NCBI RefSeq assembly: GCF_000005505.3
Contig: NC_016133.3
Span: 55,703,237 to 55,767,236, forward strand
Source: Brachypodium distachyon
Lineage: Eukaryota > Streptophyta > Magnoliopsida > Poales > Poaceae
Reading direction: 5' to 3'
DNA: 64,000 nt
Shown here: one piece after another, positions 45,245-57,861 of the stretch
How positions within the stretch are numbered: the first letter of the stretch is position 1
Layout of the letters: the number at the start of each line of letters is the position of its first letter
Made by a program: the position numbers and the translations under genes
Notes under the pieces: model-generated
What the model saw: the letters and a program-made list of their open reading frames with translations, nothing else
What the model was told of the DNA's origin: nothing
Databases searched by the model: none

Positions 45245-46225
45245 TTAATCTGTGGTTGTGTTGTTGGATGCAGCAGGCAGCGGCGTGAGGAGGAGCTGGA
45301 TGCCGTTGGCGGGCCGCAGCGAGAGCATGACTCTGGGCCGGTGCCTGTACTCAGGCGCCACGGAAAGCTCAAACCGCCGCAGCACCATGGCGAGCACGAC
45401 CCTGTACTCCATCCCCGTGAGGTTCCTTCCCACGCACACCCTTCCCCCGAACCCGAACGGCAGGTACCCCATCCTGTCCCCGCACCCGCCTCCCGCCGTC
45501 CCGCCGCTCCGGCCGGAACTCGCTCGCGCCGGCGCCCCACAGCGCCTCGTCCCGGTGCATCGCCACCACGTCCACCCACATGTTGGTCCCCCTCGGGATG
45601 ATCACAGTCTTCTTCTCCGTATCCGGCGACGAAAGAGTTATGTCCGTTGACACGGATTTTAAAGCGAAGCGTTGGCGTTTACGTACGTTGAGGTTGGTGG
45701 AGGAGAAGGCGGGGGCGATGACGTGGCGGTGGCGGCCCAGAGGTCGCCCTCGGCCATGACGAGCCCGCGCCCGAACATCGGCATCCGGTCGCGCCGGAAC
45801 ACGTCCGGCTTGCCCCAAAGCTTGCCCAGGGCACCGCCGGCCGCGGACCTCAGGAACGCCGGGTCGGAGACGTACACGAAGGGCTCCGTGCCCAGCCAGT
45901 ACACGAACACCTTCCCGAAGCTGCCGCGCCAGCGCGCGAAGTACGGGAACACGCCCCCGTGGATGTCGGCGCTGCCGATTGATACGGAAGCAGAGGAGGG
46001 GGGCATGGCGGCCATGGTGGCGGCGATCTCCGGCAGGTCGCCGAGCGGGAACGACGGGGCCGGGCCAAGGAAGCCGGCCAGGCGGAGGCGGCGCCGCTTC
46101 AGCACCGGCGAGAGCCAACAGTCGTGGAGGAGGAACAACAGAAGCAGGGTGGCGGCGAGCGGGAGCAGCAGGGCTCCGGCCGCCATGGCGCCGTGAGCTG
46201 AAGCTACTGCCAGCTGCTCCTCCAT
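45245..46225 (-). pseudogene. Truncated, frameshifted P450 copy
   Basis: Inverted partial copy of the intact P450 at 57862-59661. Exon 1 is kept (about ten residue differences in the first ~165). It has a one-base loss near 45735, where the intact gene reads GACCTCTGGGCCCGCC, which shifts the frame just after GDLWA. The copy then runs into the start of the intron and jumps to the position equal to 59254 of the intact gene (DITLSSPDTEKK), so about 830 bases are missing. Lost are the I-helix oxygen-binding motif and the K-helix ExxR. A second indel after EFRPER shifts the frame again, so the haem-binding FGFGGRVCVG is present in DNA but out of frame. The stop position corresponds to 45245-45247. 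The promoter with a TATA box survives, so a transcript is possible. No functional enzyme can result. Confidence 0.93.
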
Positions 46226-46258
46226 TGAGCTGCCACGTACGTACGTGTGCTAGTGCTG

Positions 46259-46263
<5 letters not shown>

Positions 46264-46319
<56 letters not shown>
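46264..46319. repeat. GA microsatellite in the pseudogene leader, ~28 units
   Basis: Lies between the TATA box and start of the P450 pseudogene (CT-rich on the transcribed strand). The intact copy has only a short imperfect CT/C run at the same place (57805-57825), so the repeat expanded after duplication. Confidence 0.93.
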
Positions 46320-46320
<1 letters not shown>

Positions 46321-46402
46321 GGCGATGGAATTTAGGGATGCGAAAAATGTTGTTGTGGATGCACGGAGCGACGAGCGAGATGGTTGGCGGGGAGTGCAGG
46401 CG

Positions 46403-46410
46403 TTTATATA
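46403..46410 (-). promoter_or_regulatory. TATA box of the P450 pseudogene
   Basis: TATATAAA on the minus strand, followed by ACGCC exactly as in the intact copy. Confidence 0.75.
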
Positions 46411-48152
46411 GAGGCCGGAGCGGAGGGCCGGAGGCATCAGCTAGCCATATATGGGAGTTGGAGCGGTGGTTTGACTGGGCCAGCTAGCTAGCCAAGGCGG
46501 GCAAGGCGGGGGAATGAGGAGTGGTCGGTATTCAAAATTTTGCTCAAAATTTGAGATTTGAACTAGAAGCCGGACTTTCGCGGGATCCCGTTTGCACCCT
46601 TACGTCATCGTCGCCTCCTTGCGACCTGCAATATTTTCAGACTGCGACTATATATATGCTCCATCGACATAGAGATCGACAAACTTTTTTTCTGCTACTT
46701 TAATTACAACACGACTTCTTATTCTTAGTACATATAGTGGGCCGGTGTGTGTGGAAAGTGGAAACGACAACGTTTCAATTCCACCGGATCCTTTACAAAA
46801 CAACTCTCATGTTTTAAAGGATACTCGATCACAGCCTCGCCGCATGCACTTCTCAGTTTTGTCAGGTTTACGAGCTACTCCCTCCATCCGGATATTTAAG
46901 GTCTATTTAAAAAAAGTTTTGTTATTGATAAATCGTCCGTTTTTCAGTTAGAGAACAATTGACAAGTTAGTCATTAAATCTTAATCCAACGATAGCAAGT
47001 AAAAGATGAGAGAATGTGGATGGCGATCTTAATCTAACGGCTTCATCGATTGTTAAAAAACATGCGACTTAGAAACAGACGCATCCTTAAAAAAATCACA
47101 AATCTAAGGCCAGTTTGTAAAACCGGAGAAAGAGAGGAGAACTAATTTCCGTTTCTCATCGTGCATTAATTCCCGTTAATTTCTCCTGTAACTTCCTCTC
47201 TCGTAACTCCCTCTCCCAATGGCCAACAGATTTTCATAACTCCCTCTCTAAATTATGCATTAATTCGGGTCTCGTAAGGAGAAAATAGCAGGCAGTTATG
47301 GCGAAAATCTGGGACTAAATTGTGTTCACCGTTTTGGTTGGTTGACGGGCTTTTAGAGAGCCACCTTGGATACAAATTGTAGAACATATAACTCTTGCTA
47401 AGAGTCAAAAGTTTTAACGCAGTGTAGTCTCTATGCATTGGGCCACAAATCAAGTTTAAGAACGGAAGTGCTGCCAGCGTTACTAGTTACTCTCTCCCAA
47501 TTGAACTAAAACAGCGACAAGAATTTAGAAACGGAGGTAGTACCATTTTTGTTTAGTTTGGTGACCTTCGATGTGCTTACTTCTACGCAGTGGCGGACTC
47601 AGGATAAATTTTAAGGTGTGACGGAGTTTACACAACAAAAAATCATATGCAATACAAACTATGCAAAAGCTCACTGAAATATTAGACATATAGTATTACT
47701 TTGTGTTCAACAAGTATAGAAAAATCCAAAAGTAAGATACTGGAGTCCAAAATACCTCAATAAATGAAACTAACACGTACGATCTACCATCAATTTATAA
47801 TCTATATTAATTAGAAAAACATAGGAATGATTTGAAAAACATTAAAACCATACAAAAATTCTGAATTAGTAACTAGCAGTGTCATAAGTACGATCTTAGC
47901 TAGTGAAGGCAAATCTGCTGTAATCTGCGTCCTTTTCGCCCATCGCCCTGAGCGCCTCCGCCCTCGGCGGCGCCCGTCGGCGGCAGAAGACTGAGCGTGT
48001 TGCTGCTGTGCCGCCCCACCGTGGTGTTCTCTATCTCCGCCGCGGTAGAACCTCAGAAGACCGAAGACTCTGGGGCAGACGCGGAATCGGAACGTCCTAG
48101 CTGCTGGCGCCCACCATCGATGGAATTTCGCGAGGAGTCGAACAGACACAGA
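46411..48152. other. Upstream flank of the pseudogene, MITE fragments
   Basis: A Stowaway-type left end (CTCCCTCCATCCGG) starts at 46878 without a clear partner. A ~68-base segment at 47423-47490 is an inverted copy of sequence upstream of the intact P450 (56440-56512). A 51-base internally deleted MITE lies at 47490-47540. 47800-48150 has a GC-rich patch without a supported gene. Confidence 0.5.
47490..47540. mobile_element. Internally deleted Stowaway MITE remnant
   Basis: Left end CTCTCTCCCAATTG, right end TTTAGAAACGGAGGTAG followed by TA. It contains the AAAACAGCGACAAG arm found in the intact elements at 27838 and 40005, but not the opposite arm. Confidence 0.6.
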
Positions 48153-48366
48153 GTGCGTTCTTTTCGGCTTCTAGGACCCGCTTCTCCTAAAAGTTGCCCT
48201 CACCTAACTTCCTGGAGAAGCCGCGTCTCAGATTTAGCTAGTTTTCCAAAATGGTTTAGACGAATTTAGTTTGGTAGCATAATCAAATTTAGGTGGTGGC
48301 TTATCTAAAAAGCTAGGGGAGAGCAGCTACTCGGAGAAGCCACTCCAGGAAGCCGAAAAGAACTGG
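48153..48366. mobile_element. hAT-like or Tourist-like non-autonomous element, ~214 bp
   Basis: The left end GTTCTTTTCGGCTTCTAGGA and right end TCCAGGAAGCCGAAAAGAAC are inverted repeats, with inner CGCTTCTCC and GGAGAAGC also paired. The flanking duplication is imperfect (CACAG-like on both sides), so the superfamily is uncertain. Confidence 0.65.
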
Positions 48367-51300
48367 CCCACAGGAATCAAGAACGTCCCGACGGCTGGCG
48401 GCCACTATCAATAGAATTTCTGAGAAGTTACGCAAGGCAGGTTGTGGATCGAGTTGATGCTGGGCTGTGCTGAGGACAGTATATCCATAATGGGCTTCTA
48501 GGCCAGAAATTAGGTGTGGCGGCGGCCGTACCATGCCATACCGGCAAGTCCGCCCCTGCTTCTACGTCGAAAACTGTCTGCACATCACGTCACATCACAT
48601 CGATGCATACATGGATTGTCACTAACATGTGTGTACTTTGCACAATATACTGTACACAGCAGTAGGCGTGCGAAGAAAAAAATAATAATAGCAGTAAGCA
48701 GTAGTGCGTGCTCTCTCTTTCTTTTTAGTTCGAAGTGCTTTCGACTCACCCTCTTCTCCCGCTCCCACGCACACAAGAACTCACAGAAGATCAAAATAAT
48801 TAAATCTGTTTCTCAAAAAGAAAAGAAAATCTGTGAATCGCACTCAGTGTATATTCGTAATAAAGCACGTCCGCGCTGGCCGCTCGTGGAAAATGTGAGC
48901 TTTGGAAGACATAACGGATAATGCGTGCGAACATTATGTTAGTAATAATAATCCTACAACTCTAGCTAGCTAGAGAAGAGAGAAAAGTTTTGATTTGCGA
49001 ATGCCAAGCTATATTGGTACGTATCTGACCAAAAGAAGTCATGGATGGATCGATCAACGTAGCTAGGCGTCCCGGCTGTGAATTCTTGGCCAGGAAAATA
49101 ATAAGAGGGAAGTTAAAAGGAAGCCGGAGAACGTACGTACTAGTCAAAGTGTTCCAGAAGATGCATGCATGCAACTCGTGCGAGCGCGACAGGGAATCGG
49201 CCGAGGACTCACACTCACTGCACCAGCTGTGGGACAATATTGCATTAGTACTCGTACCGACCCATGCGCATGCACGCAAGACGCAGAAGCAGGCATGCAT
49301 ATGCCAAAATTCGGCTAATATTAGGTTGTATGATAAATTAAATATTTTAATATTATGATTACTTTTTTACAGGATCTTTTAGGCTGGTGAGGCCAACAGA
49401 GCTACCAACGGTTTGTGCAGTGGTGTATTAATCCTACTCAGTACTCACCGTATTTTTCACTATATTGCTTCAGGAGTAGTTAAGTTTATTTTCCTAGGTG
49501 TTCTTAGACAGGGTTATATGGGTGACTTCTTATCGTCTTCCCAGGCAGTTCCATCCGAAGGGAACACTTCTCTACGGTTACAAGGTACTCATTCAAACGC
49601 CATACGAGAGGCTTAACAGAGAACTACAAGTAGAGGTTTCTCCTATAGGATCCCCAGCATAAGCACCCACCCGTATAAACACGCTAACAAGATCGAGGGA
49701 AATGCAAAACTACTTCATTCCACAATATAGTTTACATACGGTTTTCCCTTTCGGGAACCCTCAAAGGGTTTACACAAAGATAATGTAATTACCTTACTAC
49801 CTTCCCGTCCTTATGTTACACTGCCTTGATTATATTGGCTTTATTACAGTGAAAAGAGGTACTACTACTACTACTAGAGAGCAGATAGTTTGCTCGCTAG
49901 CTGCTCACTCTCTCTGCTACTGAAGGCTTGTGTTCTCAGCGATGTTGTGTGTCCTCCGTTGCAGCGAGAGGCTTCTTTTATAGGCAATATGGCTGGCTCA
50001 AATAATGCTCCCATGCATTATTTACCTCTTCTTTCTTCTTGGTCATGATACATCTTTTTTATAGGTCCTATGCCTTCTTTATAGCCTTTTGAGTGCATGC
50101 ATGCATGAAGAAGATGAGGTTTTTTGGCTGCCACTTCACTCTTTTGTTGCATATGAACGTGCCTTCCTTCATCCTTGGAGTAGTGTTGCGCTTTAATGAT
50201 AGTGTCCACGACACACTGCAGCCTTATTGTCTGTTTCTTTGACTATTCTTCGTCTGCACACCATGAATCATAAGATCTCATGCATTTGTGATATTGTATG
50301 CTGATGTGGGTCTTATATGCCTGATACATGCTAACGATGGATCTTAAGATTTAATATTTTTCATAAATTTATTTATTTTTAATATTTTTTTTCAGTTTTC
50401 AATCATATTCAAATTATATTCTATCAACTATTCGGGTATAGGTGTATATGTTCGGAGGTGGTGTATATGTCCTCCCCGCCCGAATATAATGTATGTATGT
50501 ATCGCCGTACGTGTGATCCAACTTCAACGTCGTTTTAGTTTGTGTGGAATGGAAAAACGGCGTAAACACTTTGGTTTGATAATGTTGGCCGTCAACCGTA
50601 GCCAGGGCTAGTTCCCTGTCTGAGTTGAGCGCTAACTCGAGTAACCACATGCATCTTTATTTCCGAGAGTGAGGGTATCCTCCAGCCGGCCTCGATGCAC
50701 ACGGCCAAAGTTAACCATCTCTATATATGCTTCACTTCAATTTATTCAATCCAGCTCCGTCTTCCGTGTCACCCTGGTGCTTAAAAGTGCAAGAAAACGT
50801 CATCAATATCAATATGAAGTCTATATATCTTTTGCCGAACCTGGCAGTACACCTTTTCAATTAGTAAAAGAAATGAAACAAGTTTCACCTAGTACAGACT
50901 ACAACGCACCCAATAGATAAAGGGTCCGCTTACGGGCCAGTCGACCGAAAAACACAAATTCTCATTCAACCGATCCTGTGCGTCCAAAGTAATGATCATA
51001 CGGTCGAGAAGCCATCGACTGAGAAAAACACAATCTCAAAAATGATCGTACAGTCGAGATGGCGTCGATCGAGGAAAACACAATCTCAGTCGACTGAGAC
51101 CAAGCAAAACCGACAGATAAACTCAAAGGGAAAAGAGTCGACTTGGACAGCAAGTTGACAACACAACGCACACAGTTTACCTCTCTCTTGCCTTCAGAAG
51201 TCTATATATCTTCACCTTTTACGGGCCAGCTACAAGTCAACTCATCTATGTATGCCTTCCCTCGCTCTAATTAACCCCGTACAAGCTCGCAGCTCCAGTA

Positions 51301-51969
51301 CATTTGATTAGGTATTGAAACAATTATGTACAAGCTTGCAGGAGGGAGAGAAGAAAGGTGGAAGTGAGAAAAAAAATCCAAATCATTTGCAATTTTGCAT
51401 TATTGTCAATATAAACAAGCACTTTAACTAATTCGACGGCGATGGATATGTACCGATCGACCGTCAAGTCCTCGTAGTAGTCGTAGGGCGACCGAGAGTT
51501 AGCCGATTCACGTATCCATCGCACGAGAGGTGCGCGCACGCGCGTATACGTATTTCAACTTCCGTACTGTTCATTTTGCAGCTCAATAAGATCGATTGAT
51601 GATATAGACGAGGACCCGCGAGACGACGAAAATTTTACACGCTCGTCGCGCGCCACGGTATACGCTTTTTTTCCTATCGGCCGGTGTACAGGATTGGTCA
51701 ATGTATGTAGCTAGCTAGGTTGACAATACGTGCACAACATACATACTGCATTGGGGTGTTGTACAATAAAAATGATGTTAGTGTTCTCTTAGTAATGCTA
51801 CGTGGGTGATCACTGATGTGAAAGACAGAGAAATAAAAAGAAAAAATAATTTCTCTTAATTAAGAGATACTCTTCACAAGAAAGATACAGAAGTCGAAAA
51901 CATATACGGTAAATGCCTCTTCAGCTCTCTTTTTTCGCCAACTAGCTTTTGTTGATTCGTGTGATTATA
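48367..51969. other. Non-coding sequence between P450 copies, left part
   Basis: No gene recognised. A 45-base phrase at 48092-48135 recurs degenerately at 48382-48428, on either side of the inverted-repeat element. A CTA repeat lies at 49861-49877. 50993-51090 holds two ~50-base repeat units listed separately. Confidence 0.45.
50993..51090. repeat. Two ~50-bp degenerate tandem units
   Basis: Each unit reads ATGATC(A/G)TAC(G/A)GTCGAGA, later AAAACACAATCTCA. A third partial match precedes them at 50940-50990. GTCGAG/CTCGAC-type words are dense here. Confidence 0.65.
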
Positions 51970-53305
51970 ACTATTAGTGGAAATGCCCATGCGCTGCCAC
52001 GGCATAAACACAAGATGATCGTCACTTGTATACACTATCTAAGGATTCTAATCTTCTTGGTCCAAAACATATAAATCTAACACACTAAAAATCTGAAAGA
52101 TGTGAGTACATGTATATAAATACACAAGGTGGCCTCATACAATAGATGCAAAAGATACTTATTGATTGGAAAATCGAATCAGGTTGGGCTGACTCAGATT
52201 GGCCAAATCTCTTCCTACTATTCCTGCTCTTATGGTTTTATTATATTCTAATTGTAATCTCCCTTTCCTCTTTGTCTTCCCTGACCATGAACTAATTGCA
52301 AGAACTAAATGAAACAAGATCAGAAACATGAACATTTGGAAGAAAAATCTGAACCATGAATGGAAAGTAACAAGATCTGTCATAGAAAAATGCAAGAACA
52401 AATATCTGGAAAGAACAAACAACCAAAACAAAATCTCAAAAAATAGAAAAAAAAATCTCCATCGACCTATGTCCTAATAGAGGCTGAGTTCATTGATTTG
52501 TTGAATCAAGGAATGAATCTGAACGAGGAACTCACGAGAGGTGAAGCATAAGGCCGTGGATCGTTCTGTCCTCACTGACCCCACATCTCCTTGTCTCTGC
52601 CTGGATCTCGCCGGACTGCGCCTCGTTAGCTGCGGTGTTTCGCCTCTAGAGACAGGGCAACTGGGGCACGCCATGGTCGGTGAAGAGGGAATGGGGCATG
52701 GTCATGAAAGGCCAAGGCCAACGCAAAGAAGGCCAAGGCCATGTGCGGCTGCAGCGAGCTCGCGAGGGCCGCCGCCGCTTCATGCGGCGCCTCTTCTGTT
52801 GTTGCCGTCTCGGCGGCCATGGTTGACTTTCACGTGTGTGAGCGATTTTAGAGACACGTCGCCTCTCTCTCATCTCCACGGCTCGTCCACCTCATCTTCC
52901 CCGATGGACTGGCTCATCGACTCTCTCTCAGACCGTTTATTATCCATGGCGACGGCGGCGGATCCAGTCTCCATGACGTCGTGCGCAGGGGAGGAGCGCG
53001 GTGGCGACGAGCCGTCAATAGATCTTTGCCGGTGGAGACGACGCTCGCAGAGGAGGAGGGCGGCTGCGGCATGCAGAACGATACGCGAGGCTTGCGGCAT
53101 AGGGAGGAGAAGCAGCGGTCGGAGGAGGCGGCGAGCGCTGGTCAGGAAGACAAGAGAGAGGTTTTTTTTTACACGAAGTGAATGGGGTTCGCATTGGGAC
53201 GTACAGGAGGGGGCGCGGTGACATATTCATGTAAATTTAATGAAGTTAATGTACGGCGCCCGCCGCAATCACCGGCAACTCCAATTTAATATATAATAAT
53301 AGATT
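51970..53305. mobile_element. Possible composite transposable element
   Basis: The left edge GTGGAAATGCCCATGCGCTG and the AT-rich right edge near TAATAATAGATTATG resemble borders of grass repeats of uncertain class. The GC-rich core (52540-53220) has a 226-codon open frame of low complexity with no recognised domain. No terminal inverted repeats or LTRs were found. Class and borders are guesses. Confidence 0.3.
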
Positions 53306-55454
53306 ATGTTTACTTAATTATCTCGAATTAATTTACCTATTTTACAATTCACTTGTACTTTTTTCGCGAATACATACAAGGTAAGCTCAGAAAATCGGCC
53401 GCACACTGATGATCACGCATGGACGTCAGTCAAACAGTCAATAGTGTGTATGCATAGGCAGCGACTTGCATTTGCGGCGTGTCAAAAAAAGGAAAGAAAA
53501 AACACATATGCCATTGCGGCTGAATCATATCGGAGTTGATTTCACATCAGTCCTTGTCATGCACGATGCATGCGGCCTTGACAGTTTGACACTCTAGCGG
53601 CTCCGTGCAGGATTTTCAATGGCGGGCCACTGTTTCCAAACATACATACATACATCAGCTGGAGCTGGAGCTGGTCTTGAACAATTGGACGGTGCCCTAC
53701 AGGGCTACAGTGAGGCATGCGAGTTACATGCCGGCCCTCGACCGATCAAGTCTCACGCCAGTGCTCACGGTCAAAAGTTATGGCTCAACGCCTATGTAGC
53801 TCAAATATACATGTTTTTTGGGTGGCATGCATGCTAAAGCATCCAATTTTATCTACGGAGGGAAAGCGAACCAAACACTTATTTTTTTTGTTTTGCTATT
53901 TCTCAGACGATTGAGAAATAACAATTTTATGATAACAATTTTTTGATTCAATCATTGAGATTCGTGTAAGATTAATGTAGGTTTGATGGATAAGCAAATC
54001 TTCATTAGATGGCTAGCTACTATTGTTGGCGACTGAGAAATAAACACTCCCGTTTTTTACCCTGGATTCCTGGCTATGATCCCTTCTTATTAAAATTATA
54101 ATAGTAAATCACACTTTATACTCTAAAAAAAATCCTAAAAAATCAAATGCACATATTGATATATGTTACGTGGCTGTACAATTCAATTACCAGGTACAAA
54201 ACATTGTTATTGTGAACTACAAAAAAAAGAGAAATACATGGATATTAATTAAATAGATGTACCGTTTGCTATTATAGATCCACATTTTTTTTCATTTTTG
54301 TGCAGATAACAAATCAAAGTATTTCTCAACACAATGATGCTACAAATACACAATATACATCTATATTTACGTCTGGATTTTTTATAAATACAAATACATT
54401 TTTTAGTTATTTTTAAAATACCAGGCTCAGTGTAGCCAGGCCGGGATCAAAACGCACCACCACCAAAGAGCTTTTTTTTTTTCCTCAAAAAACCACCAAA
54501 GAGCTTATTTAGCACCACCGTACCCATCCATGACTGGGCCCTCATTTCAAAAAATTATTATGCTGGACTGGGCTTGGACGGCGTTGTTGAAAGAGGCCGG
54601 GTGGAGCCGGCGATTTCAGGTGCGGCGCCGGACGCTGACCAAAACGAAGGAAAAGATTTGGTGCCCAGATGAAGAAGAAGAACGGCTGGCTGGCTCGATC
54701 CGGCTCCGGCCAAGTCATGGTCACGGTGGCGGTGGCACGTAGTCCGTACACGAGCTAAGCCGCGCGCGCGGGAGAGTCGATCGGCCACGTGCGCCGCGAT
54801 TCGTTCATCAGGTGCTCGCGCGCTTGTGCCGTTAGGATTCCGTCTCCTTCTCCGACAGCGACCGGCCAGGCTCGATCAACGGCACGCGTGTATACGTCCG
54901 CAGGGCCGGTCCTGGTCGGTACCGGCGACCAGCCACCACGTCGCGTCGTTGACCCTACATACGCCTTTCTTCTCCTCCCCAGTAGCTCTTCTAGTAGTAC
55001 TCCGTTGTTGCTATCCAGCCGAGCTAGCGACCTGGCCCATTCGCAGGCACTTCCTCCAGCTGATCTCGTGTGCTCGTCTCAGTTCTACTTTTCCATTTTT
55101 ATTTATTTTTTCACAACAATACGACTCAGTTCTGCTATCCCCGTTTCTAAATACTCTCACTCAAATTTGTCCAAATAGACCCAAAAAACGTCTAGCTCGA
55201 ACCATGTCCGAACAGATGGTTGGACCCAAAATATGGATCGGACAGTTAAAGAGCCATGTTAATTAATTTGAGGCCAAGAGGCTAGCATATGTATGACGGA
55301 TCCGTTATCAATCTTGTTGATTGCAAATTCTGGGTTTCTCAGAACCGATTATAACAAAAGTAGTTTTATGTGATATATTTTAAAAATTGTAGTTTTCTGA
55401 TAACAAAGTTTCAGAAACAAGGATTCCATGATATTTACTCAATAATACGACTAT
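53306..55454. other. Non-coding sequence between P450 copies, middle part
   Basis: No gene recognised. 54520-55100 is GC-rich with several short open frames that lack family features. Confidence 0.45.
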
Positions 55455-55640
55455 AAAGCACACACATGTTAGCCATGCATTGATTTGATGCGCCGACAGT
55501 CTTTGCCATAAACGTGTGCAAGCATAAGCTCACCGAGCAAACTAAAAATAGCAACTAGTAACGCTGGCAGCACTGTCGTTCTTAACTTAATTTTTGGCCC
55601 AACGCACACACACGACACTACGTAGTACGCGGGCCGGCAC
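55455..55640 (+). repeat. Local duplication upstream of the P450, copy 1
   Basis: Matches 56330-56530 in direct orientation with small indels. The best-conserved core is GCAACTAGTAACGCTGGCAG followed by CACTG and GTTCTTAA. The same core is found inverted at 47423-47490. Confidence 0.75.
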
Positions 55641-56329
55641 CGCAATCAATTCGACGAGATGTCTGATTTCCAAACACGATTTGGTGGTGCCAAAGAAATT
55701 TTGTAGAATTTTATCTTGGAAAATTGGTTCCATTATTTGAAAGATGCCTTGAGAGTGTATTCAATTCTTCTGTTTCAGAGACAAAAAATAATAATCAATG
55801 GCTCTAGCATTTTGTAAGACATTCTACGTTTGTTGAGTTCCTATAAATGTTTTTTTATGGTGTGTAACGAGTCATATTTTGGTGTCAATTATTATACTTT
55901 CCGTTTCCAATCATGTAGGGGAATCAACAGCACAGGATATGATATTGCAATCATGTATGGGAGCATTTTTCATGTTTATATGTTTCTGGATCATGTGAAT
56001 CAAATACTCGTAGCTATTAATTAAAAACCTCTTCTAGTGCAATATACAATTATCTAGGCAGTTCTTTCCAAACGTGTTGTTTTTCCTCGACTTTGGATTG
56101 TTCCAAATACTTTTGGTTTTCTCGGCATCTACGTGATTGTTCGAATATCCCGGCCGTACAGTTACAATTAATAACCCGTCGCATCTCGATATATAGATCG
56201 ATGTGACGAGCCAACACTTTTTACAATTATGCAAAGCATAAAAAAGGTGAGTTGAAAGCACTTGGAACTAAAAAGAAAGATAGAGCACTGCTAGCTATGT
56301 ATATCCAACGTTTCTTTACCATGCAAGAT

Positions 56330-56530
56330 AGACACATGTTAGTTACAATCCATGCATGACGATGTGATGTGCTGACAGTTTCCGACGTAAAAGTGAGCAC
56401 TGAGCAGATCGAAGGTCACGAAACTAACCAAAAATGGCAACTAGTAACGCTGGCAGCACTGCCGTTCTTAAACTTGATTTGTGGCCCAATGCATACAGAC
56501 GACACTACGTGCATGCGTGCCCTGGACGGC
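56330..56530 (+). repeat. Local duplication upstream of the P450, copy 2
   Basis: Direct copy of 55455-55640, centred about 1.4 kb upstream of the intact P450 start. The core GTGGCCCAATGCATA is shared with the inverted copy beside the pseudogene. Confidence 0.75.
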
Positions 56531-56808
56531 GCCGCGTTTACCACAAACAGCAGTGTGCATTGTAAGTACACCATACGAGTAACATGCCGGTTTTAAACTT
56601 GATTTGATTTTTGTTTGTAGGATCATCATAAGTTTTAGGATTTTTTTTTGACACACTTTGTACGCATTAAAAAAAATCACGCATTTGTCGCATGTGTGTT
56701 TCTAGTTTTTCGGATGAAAAGTAGTCGCTGCGACGAATCGATCCTTTTCTGCAAATGAGCTTTGAAAACCGTGCAAATGAGCTACTTCTTGAGAAGGTAA
56801 ATATTATA

Positions 56809-56931
56809 CTTCCTCCGTCCAACAAAAGATGCCTCAAATTTGTCAAAATTGGATGCATTTAGACATTAATCAGTGTATAGATGCATTCAAATTTGGTCAA
56901 AGTTGAGACATACTTTGTTGGACGGAGGAAG
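56809..56931. mobile_element. Stowaway MITE, 123 bp
   Basis: CTTCCTCCGTCCAACAAA at the left and TTTGTTGGACGGAGGAAG at the right are perfect complements, with TA at 56807-56808 and 56932-56933. The region just after it (56936-57121) resembles the interior of the 63515-63761 element family, so this copy may have landed inside an older one. Confidence 0.88.
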
Positions 56932-57715
56932 TAAGATGTTTTTTACCTTGTCCTAAGTCAGTTTATAAAAAAATATACCAAAATCTACAACTCTAAATTA
57001 GTTTTATTAAATTCATCATGATATATATCTACACAGTATTCTTATTCGATAGTGTATATGTTAGTATATTTTTTTTCTATAAATCTGGTCAAATTTGAAA
57101 AATTGACTAGAAACAGAGATAGTGGTACTAGCTTACATGCTGAATTGTATAACCGAGACAAAACTGATCGAGAAGTGCAGCCAGGCAGCGATCGAGTATC
57201 TCGAAACACGGGAGGAGGTGTTTTGTAAAGGATCTTGTATTCTTGTGGAACTGAAATATTGTCGTTTCCACACCAGCCAACTATATATTCCGAATGAAGG
57301 GTCTATATATTCTGTTCTAATTAAGGTAGCAGAGAAAAGCCTGTGGATCTGTCCCGATCGACGGAGCACATACTCGCAGTCTGAAAATATATTTGGCCGC
57401 AAGCAGGCGACGATGAACGTCACGTACGTATATACTCCGGCGTTTGACCAGGAATAATAATCACCATCATGCGCGGGCGCGCGCGAGAGAGAAAAGACGA
57501 CGACGAATTAAGACGGAACAAGGAGAAATTAAGAGAGAAGAGCTAGCGAGCACGCACCTGTTGCTTCCACTCGGGGAGCCTCGCTTGCTTTGTGGCTTCT
57601 GGCTAGCGCTCCATCCCGTGTTTACGTGTCTCGCTCCGACCATTCCTCTTGGCTAGCCGGCCCGGTCAAACCACCAACTCCCATGGCTAGCTCCGGCCAC
57701 GGGCCAGCTAGCGTC

Positions 57716-57723
57716 TATATAAA
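57716..57723 (+). promoter_or_regulatory. TATA box of the intact P450 gene
   Basis: TATATAAA followed by ACGCC, 139 bases upstream of the ATG. The promoter and leader around it match those of the pseudogene copy closely. Confidence 0.8.
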
Positions 57724-57861
57724 CGCCACTCCCCGGCCACCATCTCGCTCATCGCTCCGTGCATCCACAACGACATTTTTCGCTTCAATAAATTTTCATC
57801 GCCACCTTTCTCTCCCCCCCTCCTCAAGTCTCCAGCACTAGCTAGCACACGTGGCAGCTCA

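Noticed and set aside
49890..49920. Sequence resembling miR156 or its star strand (GCTCACTCTCTCTGC)
   Set aside because: The mature miR156 word is not present and no matching foldback was found nearby.
49416..50060. Possible LTR of a retrotransposon
   Set aside because: No second copy, no TG...CA termini that I could pair, and no primer-binding site or polypurine tract seen.
52541..53221. 226-codon open frame on the plus strand
   Set aside because: Low-complexity Arg/Ser-rich product in a likely repeat, with no domain, splice context or homology that I recognise.
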